Counted from the first letter of the stretch, positions 7,567-16,540 are shown. The stretch: 26,838 nt of DNA from Opitutia bacterium UBA3151 (GCA_002364975.1 DEYT01000045.1:1-26838); one strand, 5' to 3'. Numbers and translations are program-made. Notes: generated by a model from the sequence alone, not told the origin.

Positions 7567-9180
7567 ATGAAATTGCCTTGGCCTCTTTACCTTGCCTGGA
7601 AGCAGTTATTTCCATCCCAAAGGAAGATATCCTTCTTTTCACTTTTGGCAATTGTAGGAGTTGCTTTGGGGGTCAATGTGATGATTGTGGTAATTGCATT
7701 TATGCAGGGCTTTCAGGAGAAATTTAAGTCTGATATTATTGATGCTCAAGGGCATGCACGAATGATTCCGGTCAACCCTCAAGGCAGGTCCATGGATGTG
7801 TTAAGTTCACTGGGTGAAAAAGATGAAATTATTGGCATTTCCTCTTATGTACAGGGTCAACTCCTTCTACAGAACCGTGATTACAACTCCATTCCATTTG
7901 CGATTGGCCTCGAACCAGATTCCTGTTCTGAGGTCTTGCCCCTAAATGAATTTTTAAAACAAGGCCATTCGGTCATGGATTCCCATGATGCTGTTGATCT
8001 TACGCCATCACCTACCACCGATGCGTTGGAGGATGAAGTGGTATTTATTAGTTTAGAAGTTGCCAATAGGCTTGGCGTCCGGCCTGCTGCTATCCTTCAA
8101 CTTTTAGATGAAAATAAAACAGGTCTAATGGATGGAGAGGACGGGAGAATTGAAGTTCGAAGATTGGATCCATTTATTTCTTCAGGTGAATGGATTTTGG
8201 AAATTCTAGGTTCGAACCGGATTATGATCCGAGAAGTAATTTCAAATTTTGAGACCGTTCGGAAAATAAGGGATGGCGTGATTGACCTTGGGTATGGAAA
8301 TCCCGTTTTTGAAATCAAAAAAGGGAGCAAGCCGTTTCTTCCTGGGATGATTTTTCGCTACCAATGCTTTCGTTCTTCGACCATTGAAGTGTATTCTCCT
8401 TCCATGATTGAGAAGGCAAAATCAGACGAAATGTCCCCGCCTTATGAGGTTAGGGTCGGTGGAATCATCGAGGTTCCTTGGCAAGGTTTTCACTCGGAAG
8501 TTGTACTCGGCACGGCTCGATTCATGCAGGTGATGAAGAATCAACGCGATTCAGCCGATGGGTACTATTTGAAGTTTTCAGATGAGCTTGCCAGAGATGA
8601 AGTAAAACTTGCTTCAATATGCAAGCAGTTGGAAGGTATTTGGTCTGATAATTGGGTGGTGATTCCATGGTTCGTTGAGAATGCTTGGTTTTTTGAGCTT
8701 TTGCAATTTGAGGAGTATTTAATGATTTTGATCATGATTCCCATCGGGTTGGTAGCCGCATTCGCGATTGCGATTGCTTTAATGACTTCGGTAATGCGTA
8801 AAATTAGAGAAATTGGCTTATTGGTGGCGATGGGAGCAGGGCAGATCTCTGTTGGTTTCATTTTTTGTCTCCAAGGGTTAATTATTGGTACTTTAGGAGC
8901 ATTTCTTGGTTGTGGATTAGCCATTGTATTCATCCATTATCGGGATCAACTCATGAGTTTTATTGTCGAACAAATTGCGGGTGAAGATGGACAAGTTGGG
9001 GTATCTCAATTTTATGATTTTTATAGTCTAAAGGTTAATTATCCATGGGAGTCACCCGCTAGTTTGATAAATTTTCTTTCTTTTGCCACTTTTGCGATCA
9101 TGGTTTCAACCGTTGCAGGACTTTTACCTGCCTGGCGAGCTGCTAGGCTTAACCCAGCAGATGCATTACGGAGTGAGTGA
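7567..9180 (+). CDS. LolC/LolE-type lipoprotein-releasing ABC permease
   Basis: A 537-residue inner-membrane permease of the FtsX/MacB/Lol type. It has one N-terminal TM (FSLLAIVGVALGVNVMIVV), a large periplasmic domain of about 330 residues, and three C-terminal TMs. It closes with PAWRAARLNPADALRSE, the hallmark tail of LolC/LolE/MacB permeases. Paired with the LolD-like ATPase that overlaps its 3' end, it most likely extracts outer-membrane lipoproteins from the inner membrane for delivery to LolA. Only one permease gene is present, so a homodimer (LolF-like) is possible. The periplasmic domain is longer than in E. coli LolC. The frame opens at TTG 7555; ATG 7567 is preferred. A MacB-type exporter remains an alternative. 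Confidence 0.85.
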   Translation: MKLPWPLYLAWKQLFPSQRKISFFSLLAIVGVALGVNVMIVVIAFMQGFQEKFKSDIIDAQGHARMIPVNPQGRSMDVLSSLGEKDEIIGISSYVQGQLLLQNRDYNSIPFAIGLEPDSCSEVLPLNEFLKQGHSVMDSHDAVDLTPSPTTDALEDEVVFISLEVANRLGVRPAAILQLLDENKTGLMDGEDGRIEVRRLDPFISSGEWILEILGSNRIMIREVISNFETVRKIRDGVIDLGYGNPVFEIKKGSKPFLPGMIFRYQCFRSSTIEVYSPSMIEKAKSDEMSPPYEVRVGGIIEVPWQGFHSEVVLGTARFMQVMKNQRDSADGYYLKFSDELARDEVKLASICKQLEGIWSDNWVVIPWFVENAWFFELLQFEEYLMILIMIPIGLVAAFAIAIALMTSVMRKIREIGLLVAMGAGQISVGFIFCLQGLIIGTLGAFLGCGLAIVFIHYRDQLMSFIVEQIAGEDGQVGVSQFYDFYSLKVNYPWESPASLINFLSFATFAIMVSTVAGLLPAWRAARLNPADALRSE

Positions 9181-9871
9181 ATCCAAAGAAAGTTTTGTTT
9201 TACTTACTGAGGGCTTGCGAAAGAGTTTCTCATTTGGGAATTCAAAAATTGAAGTCCTTCATTCGGTTGACCTTACTTTAAAGAAAAGTGAATCTTTAAG
9301 CATACGAGGTGATTCAGGCTGCGGTAAGTCTACTCTGTTAAACTTGCTTGCCAGATTGGAATTAGCGGATTCAGGTTCCGTTTATTGGGAAGGGAAAAAA
9401 TTGAACGCATCGGAAAAGCCAAGTACTCATGAAATTTCGAAAAGGGCTTCCTTTCTCGGGGTTATCTACCAGTCCTACTACCTGATTCCAGAATTAACCG
9501 TATTAGAAAATGTTCTTTTACCCAATCGCTTTTTGGACCGTGTTGATAGCACCCAAAGGCAAAGAGCCATGGACTTGCTCGAGAAAATGGGTGTTCTCGA
9601 TAAACAAAATCAAATTCCCGGTAAGCTTTCTGGTGGGGAAAGACAAAGAGTTGCAATTGCACGGGCAATGATTAATTACCCAGAGGTCATCCTTGCGGAT
9701 GAACCAACTGGGAATTTGGATGAGCGAACGGGTGGGGAAGTTATGGATTTACTCTTACAAAGCTGCGTGGAAGAAGAAACTTCTCTTATTCTAGTCACCC
9801 ATAATCCAAAATTTGCAAGAGCAACCAGTCGATCTTCGGTTCTACAGGATGGAACATTAAATGAAGTATAA
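9161..9871 (+). CDS. lolD: LolD-like ABC transporter ATPase
   Basis: The ATPase partner of the preceding permease, about 236 residues. Motifs in order: Walker A GDSGCGKST; Q-loop region with VIYQSYYLIPELTVLENV, which closely follows the LolD pattern around its Q-loop; ABC signature LSGGERQRVAIARAM; Walker B VILADEPTGNLDE; and the switch His in LVTHNP. All catalytic residues are present. The open frame extends upstream to 9083 inside the permease gene, but homology starts near residue 10 of the ATG-9161 version; GTG at 9173 is an equally good start. Either choice overlaps the permease stop (9180), giving translational coupling. The next gene starts 3 bases after its stop. Confidence 0.88.
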   Translation: MHYGVSESKESFVLLTEGLRKSFSFGNSKIEVLHSVDLTLKKSESLSIRGDSGCGKSTLLNLLARLELADSGSVYWEGKKLNASEKPSTHEISKRASFLGVIYQSYYLIPELTVLENVLLPNRFLDRVDSTQRQRAMDLLEKMGVLDKQNQIPGKLSGGERQRVAIARAMINYPEVILADEPTGNLDERTGGEVMDLLLQSCVEEETSLILVTHNPKFARATSRSSVLQDGTLNEV

Positions 9872-9874
9872 AAT

Positions 9875-10804
9875 ATGAGCGAAAAAGAAAAAATTAGATG
9901 CGGAGTAGCAGGGGTTGGTTACCTAGGGCAGCATCATGCCCGAATTTATAATGAGCTTGAAAGTTGTAATCTAGTTGGAATCTTTGAACCTAATCAGGAT
10001 GCTGCCAAAAAAGTAATGGATCTTTATGGGTGTGAACGATTCAAGACAGTGGAGGAATTAGGTGAGTCATGCGATGCAGTTAGTGTAGTTTGTCCAACAG
10101 ACCTACATACCGAAGTTTCAATTCCTCTGATTGAGAAAGCTTGTCACTTACTTATCGAAAAACCCTTATGTGTTTCCAGTGAAGAAGCGGAAGAAATCCT
10201 GAGACATGCCCAGAACACAGGGACGATTGTACAAGTTGGGCATATCGAGCATTACAATCCAGTGATGGAATTCTTGGAAGATGCGGTCGAATTGCCCAAA
10301 TATTTGACGGGTGAACGTCTGGCCCCTTTTCAGCTTCGTGGAACCGAAGTCGGAGTAGTTTTGGATCTGATGATCCATGATATTGGTATTGTCATGGCTT
10401 TGGTCGGACAACCCCTAGTCAAAGTGGATGCGATTGGGGTTCGAGTTTTGTCAGCAACTGAAGATATTGCCAATGCCCGCTTAGTTTTTGAAGATGGTTG
10501 TGTTGCTAACTTGAGTGCCAGTAGGGTGAGTGAGAAAAAAGCCCGTGAAATACGGGTTTTTCAAGATAGCGGGTATTTATCGCTTGATTTCATGAATCAA
10601 AAAGGCCATCTGATTCGTAAGAATGAAAAAGAATTAGAAAAAAGTGAGGTTCCTGTTGAGAAAGGTGAGCCCTTGGCTTTGGAATTAAAATCCTTCTTGG
10701 ATTGCGTGATTGAGACCCGTACTCCAAAAACGGATGGTTCCTTCGGTAAGTCCGCCCTCGAAGTTGCTTTAAATATTACCAAGCAAATTCAATCCACTTG
10801 GTAG
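9875..10804 (+). CDS. Gfo/Idh/MocA-family NAD(P)-dependent sugar oxidoreductase
   Basis: A 309-residue protein with an N-terminal Rossmann fold (CGVAGVGYLGQHHARIY, the GxGxxG dinucleotide motif), the EKP motif in LLIEKPLCVS whose Lys is catalytic, HIEHYNP, and the DLMIHDIG block with the usual catalytic His. The family oxidises sugars or sugar nucleotides. Its place between lolD (3-base gap) and lpxB (1-base gap) suggests a lipid A or UDP-GlcNAc-linked substrate: GnnA, which oxidises UDP-GlcNAc at C3 before amination in GlcN3N-lipid A makers, is in this superfamily. No GnnB-like aminotransferase is in the window, so that role is inference only. Confidence 0.87.
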   Translation: MSEKEKIRCGVAGVGYLGQHHARIYNELESCNLVGIFEPNQDAAKKVMDLYGCERFKTVEELGESCDAVSVVCPTDLHTEVSIPLIEKACHLLIEKPLCVSSEEAEEILRHAQNTGTIVQVGHIEHYNPVMEFLEDAVELPKYLTGERLAPFQLRGTEVGVVLDLMIHDIGIVMALVGQPLVKVDAIGVRVLSATEDIANARLVFEDGCVANLSASRVSEKKAREIRVFQDSGYLSLDFMNQKGHLIRKNEKELEKSEVPVEKGEPLALELKSFLDCVIETRTPKTDGSFGKSALEVALNITKQIQSTW

Positions 10805-10805
10805 G

Positions 10806-11984
10806 GTGGTGGATAAACCTTCATTTCCCCCGCTTTCTTGCCAAGCCGTAGACCTCTTGGTCATTGCTGGGGAAGCATCCGGGGACGAACATGCTTCTCA
10901 ATTGATCAAAAATTTGAAGGCTCGTAATCCTTCGCTTCAAATCGTTGGATTAGGGGGAGATGAACTCCAGAAAGCGGGAGTTGAGTTACTTTTTAATCTT
11001 GTGGATCATGCCGTCGTTGGAATTTTTGAAGTTTTAAAAAACTATAGTTTTTTTCGAGAACTTTTTAATTTAACCGTTGAATGGATCCGAAAGAATAAGC
11101 CTAAGACAATTTTGCTTGTTGATTACCCCGGCTTTAATCTTAGGCTAGCAGAGGCATTAAAGAAGACAAGCGTTTCACGAAAGGGTGGAGGTGAAATCAT
11201 TGTTTTACAGTATGTTAGTCCGCAACTCTGGGCTTGGAAGCCGCGAAGAAGGTTTAAAATGGAAAAAGTGCTAGATTCTCTGGCGGTTATTTTCCCCTTT
11301 GAAACTGACTGTTACAAGGATGTAAATTTACCCGTTGCTTTTGTGGGTCATCCCATGGTGGGTTCAGGAAAGCGAGAACAGTTGATTCAGTATGATCCCG
11401 CTGGACCTTTTCTGCTATTACCTGGAAGTCGATCCCAAGCAATCGAAAGAATTCTTCCTGTCTTATTGAGTAGTTTTGAGAAACTCCTGACTGAATTTCC
11501 TAACGTATCCGCTCTAATTCCTGCCTCTAATGTTAAAATGAAAGAGACTATTCGAGGAATTCTGGAATCGCATAAGAACTTAAAAGAAAAGGTTGAGATA
11601 ACTGAAAGCACGAATGATTTATCGGCTCGCTTCGCATTGATGAGCTCCGGAACGATGTCGCTACGCTCAGCCTTATCCGGTATTCCCGGATTAATTATTT
11701 ATAAAGCCCATCCATTCACTTTTCTTCTAGGTAAAGCACTGATTAAGGTAAAATATTTAGGTATGGCTAATTTATTGCTTCCTGAAACCCCCCCTTATGT
11801 TGAGTTCATTCAAGGTAGGGCGAAACCGAGACTGATCCTAATGGAGATCAAAAATATGCTTGGTAAGGAGGTCGTTTGTCGTCAGCGATCACTGAGCTCA
11901 GCAAAGCAACTGAAGAATTTACTCCGAGTTCCTCAAGACAGAGGGGTGGTTGAATGGTTGGAAGACGAGGGAAGACTGGGATAG
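10806..11984 (+). CDS. lpxB: Lipid-A-disaccharide synthase
   Basis: A 392-residue glycosyltransferase (GT19) that joins UDP-2,3-diacylglucosamine to lipid X, releasing UDP, on the inner face of the cytoplasmic membrane. Family landmarks: LLVIAGEASGDEHA near the N-terminus, VGIFEVLKNY, LLVDYPGFNLRLA, YVSPQLWAWKPRR, FVGHPMVG, LLPGSRSQAI, and SSGTMSLRSALSGIPGLIIYKAHPF, with KVKYLGMANLLLPE near the end. Length is typical. It starts at GTG 10806 or the adjacent GTG 10809, 1 base after the oxidoreductase stop. The last 52 bases overlap the 3' end of hemA on the other strand. Its presence implies a lipid A-containing outer membrane. Confidence 0.95.
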   Translation: MVDKPSFPPLSCQAVDLLVIAGEASGDEHASQLIKNLKARNPSLQIVGLGGDELQKAGVELLFNLVDHAVVGIFEVLKNYSFFRELFNLTVEWIRKNKPKTILLVDYPGFNLRLAEALKKTSVSRKGGGEIIVLQYVSPQLWAWKPRRRFKMEKVLDSLAVIFPFETDCYKDVNLPVAFVGHPMVGSGKREQLIQYDPAGPFLLLPGSRSQAIERILPVLLSSFEKLLTEFPNVSALIPASNVKMKETIRGILESHKNLKEKVEITESTNDLSARFALMSSGTMSLRSALSGIPGLIIYKAHPFTFLLGKALIKVKYLGMANLLLPETPPYVEFIQGRAKPRLILMEIKNMLGKEVVCRQRSLSSAKQLKNLLRVPQDRGVVEWLEDEGRLG

Positions 11985-13036
11985 GACTTAATTTGTGCCC
12001 AAAGCTTAATTGCACGGTCTGAAAGTGCACCTTTGCAACGGTCTACTTCTGCAATTCGGGACTTAAGGTTTTCATTCGCGATATTGGAAACATCATCCAT
12101 GTTGTAAAGAAATACATTATCCAATTTAGCAACTCTTTCATCAATATTTCGGGGTACAGAGGCATCAATCAGGAAAAGGGGTTTGGCAGGCCTCTGCTTC
12201 ATACAGGCTTTTACTTGGGATAAATCGATCAAAGTTTTCCCGCTACTTGTTGAGGTAAGAATGACATCAAACTGATGGAGAGATTTCTGGAATTCTGAAA
12301 ACGAGAGTGAGAAACCGCCAAATTTTCCTGCCAGTTCGTCCGGTTTCTTCAAACTTAGTGGGCACCATTCGAATGTTCTTCCAGTAACTGTTATGGCATG
12401 GGATCCCCGGGATTTGAATGCTTCCATTGCACTTTCTGCTACTTTACCGGCCCCAACAACTAAGAGCCGGCAGTTTGATACTTTTCCGAAAATTCTTCGG
12501 GATAGCTCACACAATACATTACCAAGATTGACTTGACCCTTAGAGATCCCGGTATTAGTTCTAGCCCATTTTGCAGCCTGAAATCCTTTTTGGAAGAGTT
12601 TATTTAAAACCTTACCAGATACTTTTCTTTTGCATGCGTCATCGTATGCTTTTTTTACCTGACCAAGAATTTCGGTTTCTCCAACCATTTGAGAATCGAT
12701 TCCAGATGCAACTTTGAAAAGATGCTGTACTACTTTCTCTCCGGCATGCTGGTAGGAGTGACGACTTAAAAACTCGGGCTCAATTTTCCGAAAAGTGCTG
12801 AGATAGCGATGCAGGGATTCAGTGGAGAAGTCGTCTTCGATTGAAGTGCCGTAAATCTCGGTACGGTTGCAAGTATTAAGCAAAAGGCACTCATTGAGAC
12901 CTGGGATTTCTTGTAATCCAGCATAAAATTCATCAATTTTTTCGGGTGGTAAACTTATTTTTTCACGTGCAGCAAGGCTGGCCACATGATGCGAACTTCC
13001 CAAGAGATGAAGCATATGTCCACTATCGCTAATCAT
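11933..13036 (-). CDS. hemA: Glutamyl-tRNA reductase, short C-terminus
   Basis: The first committed enzyme of C5 heme synthesis: it reduces glutamyl-tRNA to glutamate-1-semialdehyde with NADPH. LLLNTCNRTEIYG (about residues 51-63) contains the catalytic Cys; SGIDSQMVGETEILGQVKKAY is the signature block of the family; VVGAGKVAESA is the NADPH-binding glycine motif; and DASVPRNID follows. The protein is 367 residues against about 420 usually: only some 45 residues follow the NADPH domain, so roughly half of the C-terminal dimerisation helix is missing. The last 52 bases overlap the lpxB 3' end. It is last in the heme operon, 9 bases after the ccsA-like gene. The start could be residue 1 or Met8. 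Confidence 0.95.
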   Translation of the reverse strand: MISDSGHMLHLLGSSHHVASLAAREKISLPPEKIDEFYAGLQEIPGLNECLLLNTCNRTEIYGTSIEDDFSTESLHRYLSTFRKIEPEFLSRHSYQHAGEKVVQHLFKVASGIDSQMVGETEILGQVKKAYDDACKRKVSGKVLNKLFQKGFQAAKWARTNTGISKGQVNLGNVLCELSRRIFGKVSNCRLLVVGAGKVAESAMEAFKSRGSHAITVTGRTFEWCPLSLKKPDELAGKFGGFSLSFSEFQKSLHQFDVILTSTSSGKTLIDLSQVKACMKQRPAKPLFLIDASVPRNIDERVAKLDNVFLYNMDDVSNIANENLKSRIAEVDRCKGALSDRAIKLWAQIKSYPSLPSSSNHSTTPLS

Positions 13037-13045
13037 GACTTAACA

Positions 13046-13909
13046 TTAAGAAGGTTCGGAGTGGCTTCTAGATTCTATTTGCCTATTGGCATCTTTTGAA
13101 TTCACAAAGCTTAAGCTGAAGGCAGCAATGAAAAAGAGAGCAATTGCAAATTTAGCAAACTTCGAACCAAATAATCGATTACCATAACGAAGAAAAAATA
13201 AAACAGTGTAACCTGCCCATACCACCATGGTAATGATAAGCTTAATGCTAGTGACGAATTCAGGTTGTCTCGTCCAATGCATACCACCCACGATGATTGA
13301 GATAGTAAGAAAGAAAACTCCAATGGAAAGCAATCGAAACCCAGCTTGTTCTAGGTCATGAATAGGTGGAAGAAAAGAGCCCAATGAACTAAACTTTCTC
13401 GATAGCAATGCCTTTCTTTGAACGAGATACATAAGGCTAATCACAGCAAGAAGAGAAAAAATACCGTAGCTAAAAATCGCAATGGATGCGTGCAGTTCGA
13501 TCCAATGATCTGAAAAAAGTCGTTCGTATTCCGAACTCAACCAGTAGGGAGGATCAAAGCCGGAGATACTTAGGCAAATACAGCCCGCAAGAGAAGCCAA
13601 TCCAGCACAAAAAGTTCCCAATAGGTTGAGACGCCAAAGAATCCGAAGGATCAAATAAGTCAGGATTAAAGACCAGAGAATAAACTGGGTCCGTTCCAAT
13701 CCGTTCCCCAGCGGACAGCCATGCACATCAATTCCTCGAAGGTAAAGAGCTCGAGTTTGAAAAGAAAAGCCCAATACAATTGCGATCAAAGAACTTTCTC
13801 GAAGCGGGGTCCAATCAATCTTGAATGTCTTAAGTAAACCAATTGCGAAAGCGATTCCATAAAGCACAGCTGCAAACCAAAGCAATTCTCTGGCATCGGA
13901 AAAGTTCAT
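13046..13909 (-). CDS. CcsA/HemX-family cytochrome c assembly membrane protein
   Basis: A 287-residue polytopic protein with about eight TM segments. The WIELHASIAIFSYGIFSLL block and the later GGMHWTR carry the conserved histidines of the CcsA/CcmC heme-handling family; HGCPLGNGLERTQF near residue 65 matches the family's early periplasmic loop. Such proteins either bring heme to c-type cytochromes (CcsA) or modulate HemA abundance (HemX). Its position directly before hemA, with 9 bases between, mirrors the hemX-hemA pairing of other bacteria, so HemX is somewhat favoured, but sequence alone does not separate the two. It is third in the heme operon. Confidence 0.8.
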   Translation of the reverse strand: MNFSDARELLWFAAVLYGIAFAIGLLKTFKIDWTPLRESSLIAIVLGFSFQTRALYLRGIDVHGCPLGNGLERTQFILWSLILTYLILRILWRLNLLGTFCAGLASLAGCICLSISGFDPPYWLSSEYERLFSDHWIELHASIAIFSYGIFSLLAVISLMYLVQRKALLSRKFSSLGSFLPPIHDLEQAGFRLLSIGVFFLTISIIVGGMHWTRQPEFVTSIKLIITMVVWAGYTVLFFLRYGNRLFGSKFAKFAIALFFIAAFSLSFVNSKDANRQIESRSHSEPS

Positions 13910-13956
13910 GCTGGTTGCTGCGAAGTGATTAAAAAAATTTGGGAGTATTGCAGAAC

Positions 13957-15108
13957 CTAAACGGAAACTGCTTCAGCAGGAGATTTTTCTAGAAGCTCTC
14001 TTTGACTTACAGGTTCGGAGCCAAAATATTGACGCATGGCAGCACAATCATTGCCTTCACAATTAAGGCAACAAGGACGGATGGCTGAATTGTAACCGTT
14101 TTCAATGTGTTCGATGACCAAACGAGTACAAAGGTCGATGAACTTCTCCTCCAAGTTGAAGCAGTCAACCCGTGCGAAATGATCAACGACTTCCTCGGCA
14201 TATCCCCGAAATTCAATATCTATTTCATCCAAGGTTTCTATATGATCCGTGGTAAAGGCAATTGGTACCATGAGGATTGCCTTCTGAGTAGTTTCGGCAA
14301 TCACATCGGGGGTTGAAGGTGTGAGCCATTTTGTTCTCTGTGGCCCTACCTTACTTTGCCAAGCAAGAGCACCTTCGTGTTCCAGACCAAGACTGTGGAG
14401 AACTTTTTCAATTCGCTCAAAAGAACCCTGAATTTCCTCGTTATACTTGTCCCCTTTCTCGGTACAATAGGACTCGGGAAGGCTGTGTGCTGAGTAGATG
14501 ATTCGAATGTCTTTATCGTTTAGACCAAGGGTACTTTTCATTTCATCAAACTTTCGTTTAACCAGCATTGCCCACAACTCGGTGTAGTCGGATCGATCCC
14601 ACCACTGGTCAATGACCGAAATACGATCTCGATACCCCTCGTCCTTTTGTTTGTCTAACCATCTATATGCGTCGCAAAAGGACGATCCGCTGGTTGAACA
14701 ACTATGTTGCGGGTATTGGGAGAACAGAATAATTTTATCGGCAGTATTGTATTGCTCAATCATTTCACTTGTTCTGGGAGAGCAGTAACGAAAACCAGAA
14801 ACACAAACATGAGGGGCGGATTGAGGATGAATGTGATCCAGTTTCTGAGCTATTTCTGCGGACTGATCATCCATAATTCCCTTGGTTGGGGAATATTGAC
14901 CAATTTCTTCATATCTTTCTTGAATATTAGGAGTTCGTCGCCACGCAATGTAACGACCCAGTATTTTTTGAAAAGGGAGTTTAAGAATTTCACGGTCTTG
15001 GAATAACTCTTTGAGATAGGGGTGGACTTCATCTTTATTCTGAGGACCTCCCATATTTAGAAGGATCACTAGAGTTTTAACAGGATTTTCAGATTTAGTG
15101 GCATTCAT
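13957..15108 (-). CDS. hemH: Ferrochelatase with predicted [2Fe-2S] cluster
   Basis: Inserts ferrous iron into protoporphyrin IX. LLNMGGPQ near the N-terminus, YSAHSLPESY (catalytic His208) and DHIETLDEIDIEF (catalytic Glu) are family landmarks. FSQYPQHSCSTSGSS (Cys137) and a C-terminal C-x2-C-x4-C (Cys347, Cys350, Cys355) match the four ligands of the [2Fe-2S] cluster in human ferrochelatase (196, 403, 406, 411), a feature absent from many bacterial enzymes such as the E. coli and B. subtilis ones. Length is 383 residues. The frame opens at GTG 15111, but the adjacent ATG 15108 is a better start. It lies 47 bases before the ccsA-like gene and 94 bases after hemY. Confidence 0.95.
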   Translation of the reverse strand: MNATKSENPVKTLVILLNMGGPQNKDEVHPYLKELFQDREILKLPFQKILGRYIAWRRTPNIQERYEEIGQYSPTKGIMDDQSAEIAQKLDHIHPQSAPHVCVSGFRYCSPRTSEMIEQYNTADKIILFSQYPQHSCSTSGSSFCDAYRWLDKQKDEGYRDRISVIDQWWDRSDYTELWAMLVKRKFDEMKSTLGLNDKDIRIIYSAHSLPESYCTEKGDKYNEEIQGSFERIEKVLHSLGLEHEGALAWQSKVGPQRTKWLTPSTPDVIAETTQKAILMVPIAFTTDHIETLDEIDIEFRGYAEEVVDHFARVDCFNLEEKFIDLCTRLVIEHIENGYNSAIRPCCLNCEGNDCAAMRQYFGSEPVSQRELLEKSPAEAVSV

Positions 15109-15202
15109 CACGGTGTAAATTTAAATTATTAGTTCTTATCTATCAGTATTTCGAGTCTGAAGCAATCTTTCAGGATAAAAGGTCGGGAGAAATTTCTAAA
15201 AA

Positions 15203-16540
15203 CTAATCGGAGTCTATACAGTTTGGAAGTGAGACGCCGGTGAATGCAGAACCGGAAAAAAATAAGCCTTCATTTCCCTGAGATAAGGCATCTGCGGCTT
15301 GTTTTCTAAAGTTCATTTTATCATCTGGAAGAGGGATGCTCTGCATCCAGCGTTTCAGGTGAAAAAACTCTGGTTTACCTTGCAGGCCAATTAATTTTGA
15401 AAGATCCTCTCGTACAACCTCAGAAATCACATCTTCAGTAGCTAGAGCAAGATCCGGCCTCCTCTCACCACCGACAAAAGTGGTGAGTAGAACTTTTCCA
15501 TTTGGTGCCCTCTGGGGAAAGAGAGTACTTGAAAAAAGGGTGCCTAAGATGGATAAATTTTCTTTTTCGGGCACAAGAAACCCGAAGCCATCTAATGGAT
15601 GTTTGATTTTTTCACGATCTACTCCAAAATAGGCAAGACTAAGGGGATAATGCGTAACTTGATGCAAGTCTGAAAGGTTTTCAGCAGCGTTAAGATTTTT
15701 CCAGTCGATATTAATTGATTTTTGAATAGGAAGGGTTGAAATAACCTCATCACATTCGAAAACAGATTTTTCGCCCGTGATAGATACGGTGGAAATTCTC
15801 CAGTTTGAAAGCGTCTTTTCAACCGCTATTACCGACTCCTCGGTCTTTATGGAAGTTTTTTTCAACGACGAGGCAATAAGTTCGGTCAATTGACACATTC
15901 CTTTAGGAAATGAAATAAGTCTAGTTTTCGGGATACGTTTTCTTTTATTTCCCTTTTTTAACATTCCCAAAAATATAGAGCCGGATTGCTGTTCTAGTTG
16001 ATAAAGGGAGGGGAAAGAATTTGCTAGGTTCAGAGTTTCAGGTTTGGAAGCATAGATTCCAGAAATAAAAGGGTTTGCAGCGTAATCCAGAGCCTCTTTT
16101 CCCAGTCTACGAGAAATAAATGAAGCAACCGATTCTTTAGCATTCTGGTTTCCTTTGCTAATAAATGGCTCTAAAAGTAATCTTAATTTACCCAAGGGAC
16201 TGAGAAAAGAACTTAGAAAAAAAGACGGTAGGTTCAAGGGTAGGGCAACCAGTTTCCCATTTCGGACGATAAAGCGTTTATTAGTGATCGAATCTGCATC
16301 AATTGCGTGATCCATAACGCCCATTTGAAAAAGAGTATCATAGGTGTCTTGGAATCGTAAACTCAATGAATTTGCTCCATAATCAAGAAGGTATCCTTCT
16401 AAGCATTTGGATTGAAGTACACCACCAACCCTAGAGGCTGCTTCGATGATCTGTACTTCATGGCCAAGATTCTCCTTCTTCCATGCCAAGGATAGCCCCG
16501 AAAGCCCCGCTCCTATTATACATATTCGTTTAGATTTCAT
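15203..16540 (-). CDS. hemY: Protoporphyrinogen oxidase (FAD-dependent, HemY/PPOX type)
   Basis: A 445-residue flavoprotein that oxidises protoporphyrinogen IX to protoporphyrin IX, the step before ferrochelatase. IIGAGLSGLSLAW (residues 7-19) is the FAD dinucleotide-binding motif, followed by VQIIEAASRVGG; the C-terminal FFSGSAFTGVSLPNC is the second FAD-binding block. The chain stops about 12-20 residues early compared with other family members, ending CIDSD, without the usual last helix; this may be natural. It is the first gene of the heme operon (hemY-hemH-ccsA-hemA). The start ATG at 16540 has no Shine-Dalgarno; the promoter should lie in the 57 bases shared with the divergent gene at 16598. 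Confidence 0.92.
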   Translation of the reverse strand: MKSKRICIIGAGLSGLSLAWKKENLGHEVQIIEAASRVGGVLQSKCLEGYLLDYGANSLSLRFQDTYDTLFQMGVMDHAIDADSITNKRFIVRNGKLVALPLNLPSFFLSSFLSPLGKLRLLLEPFISKGNQNAKESVASFISRRLGKEALDYAANPFISGIYASKPETLNLANSFPSLYQLEQQSGSIFLGMLKKGNKRKRIPKTRLISFPKGMCQLTELIASSLKKTSIKTEESVIAVEKTLSNWRISTVSITGEKSVFECDEVISTLPIQKSINIDWKNLNAAENLSDLHQVTHYPLSLAYFGVDREKIKHPLDGFGFLVPEKENLSILGTLFSSTLFPQRAPNGKVLLTTFVGGERRPDLALATEDVISEVVREDLSKLIGLQGKPEFFHLKRWMQSIPLPDDKMNFRKQAADALSQGNEGLFFSGSAFTGVSLPNCIDSD

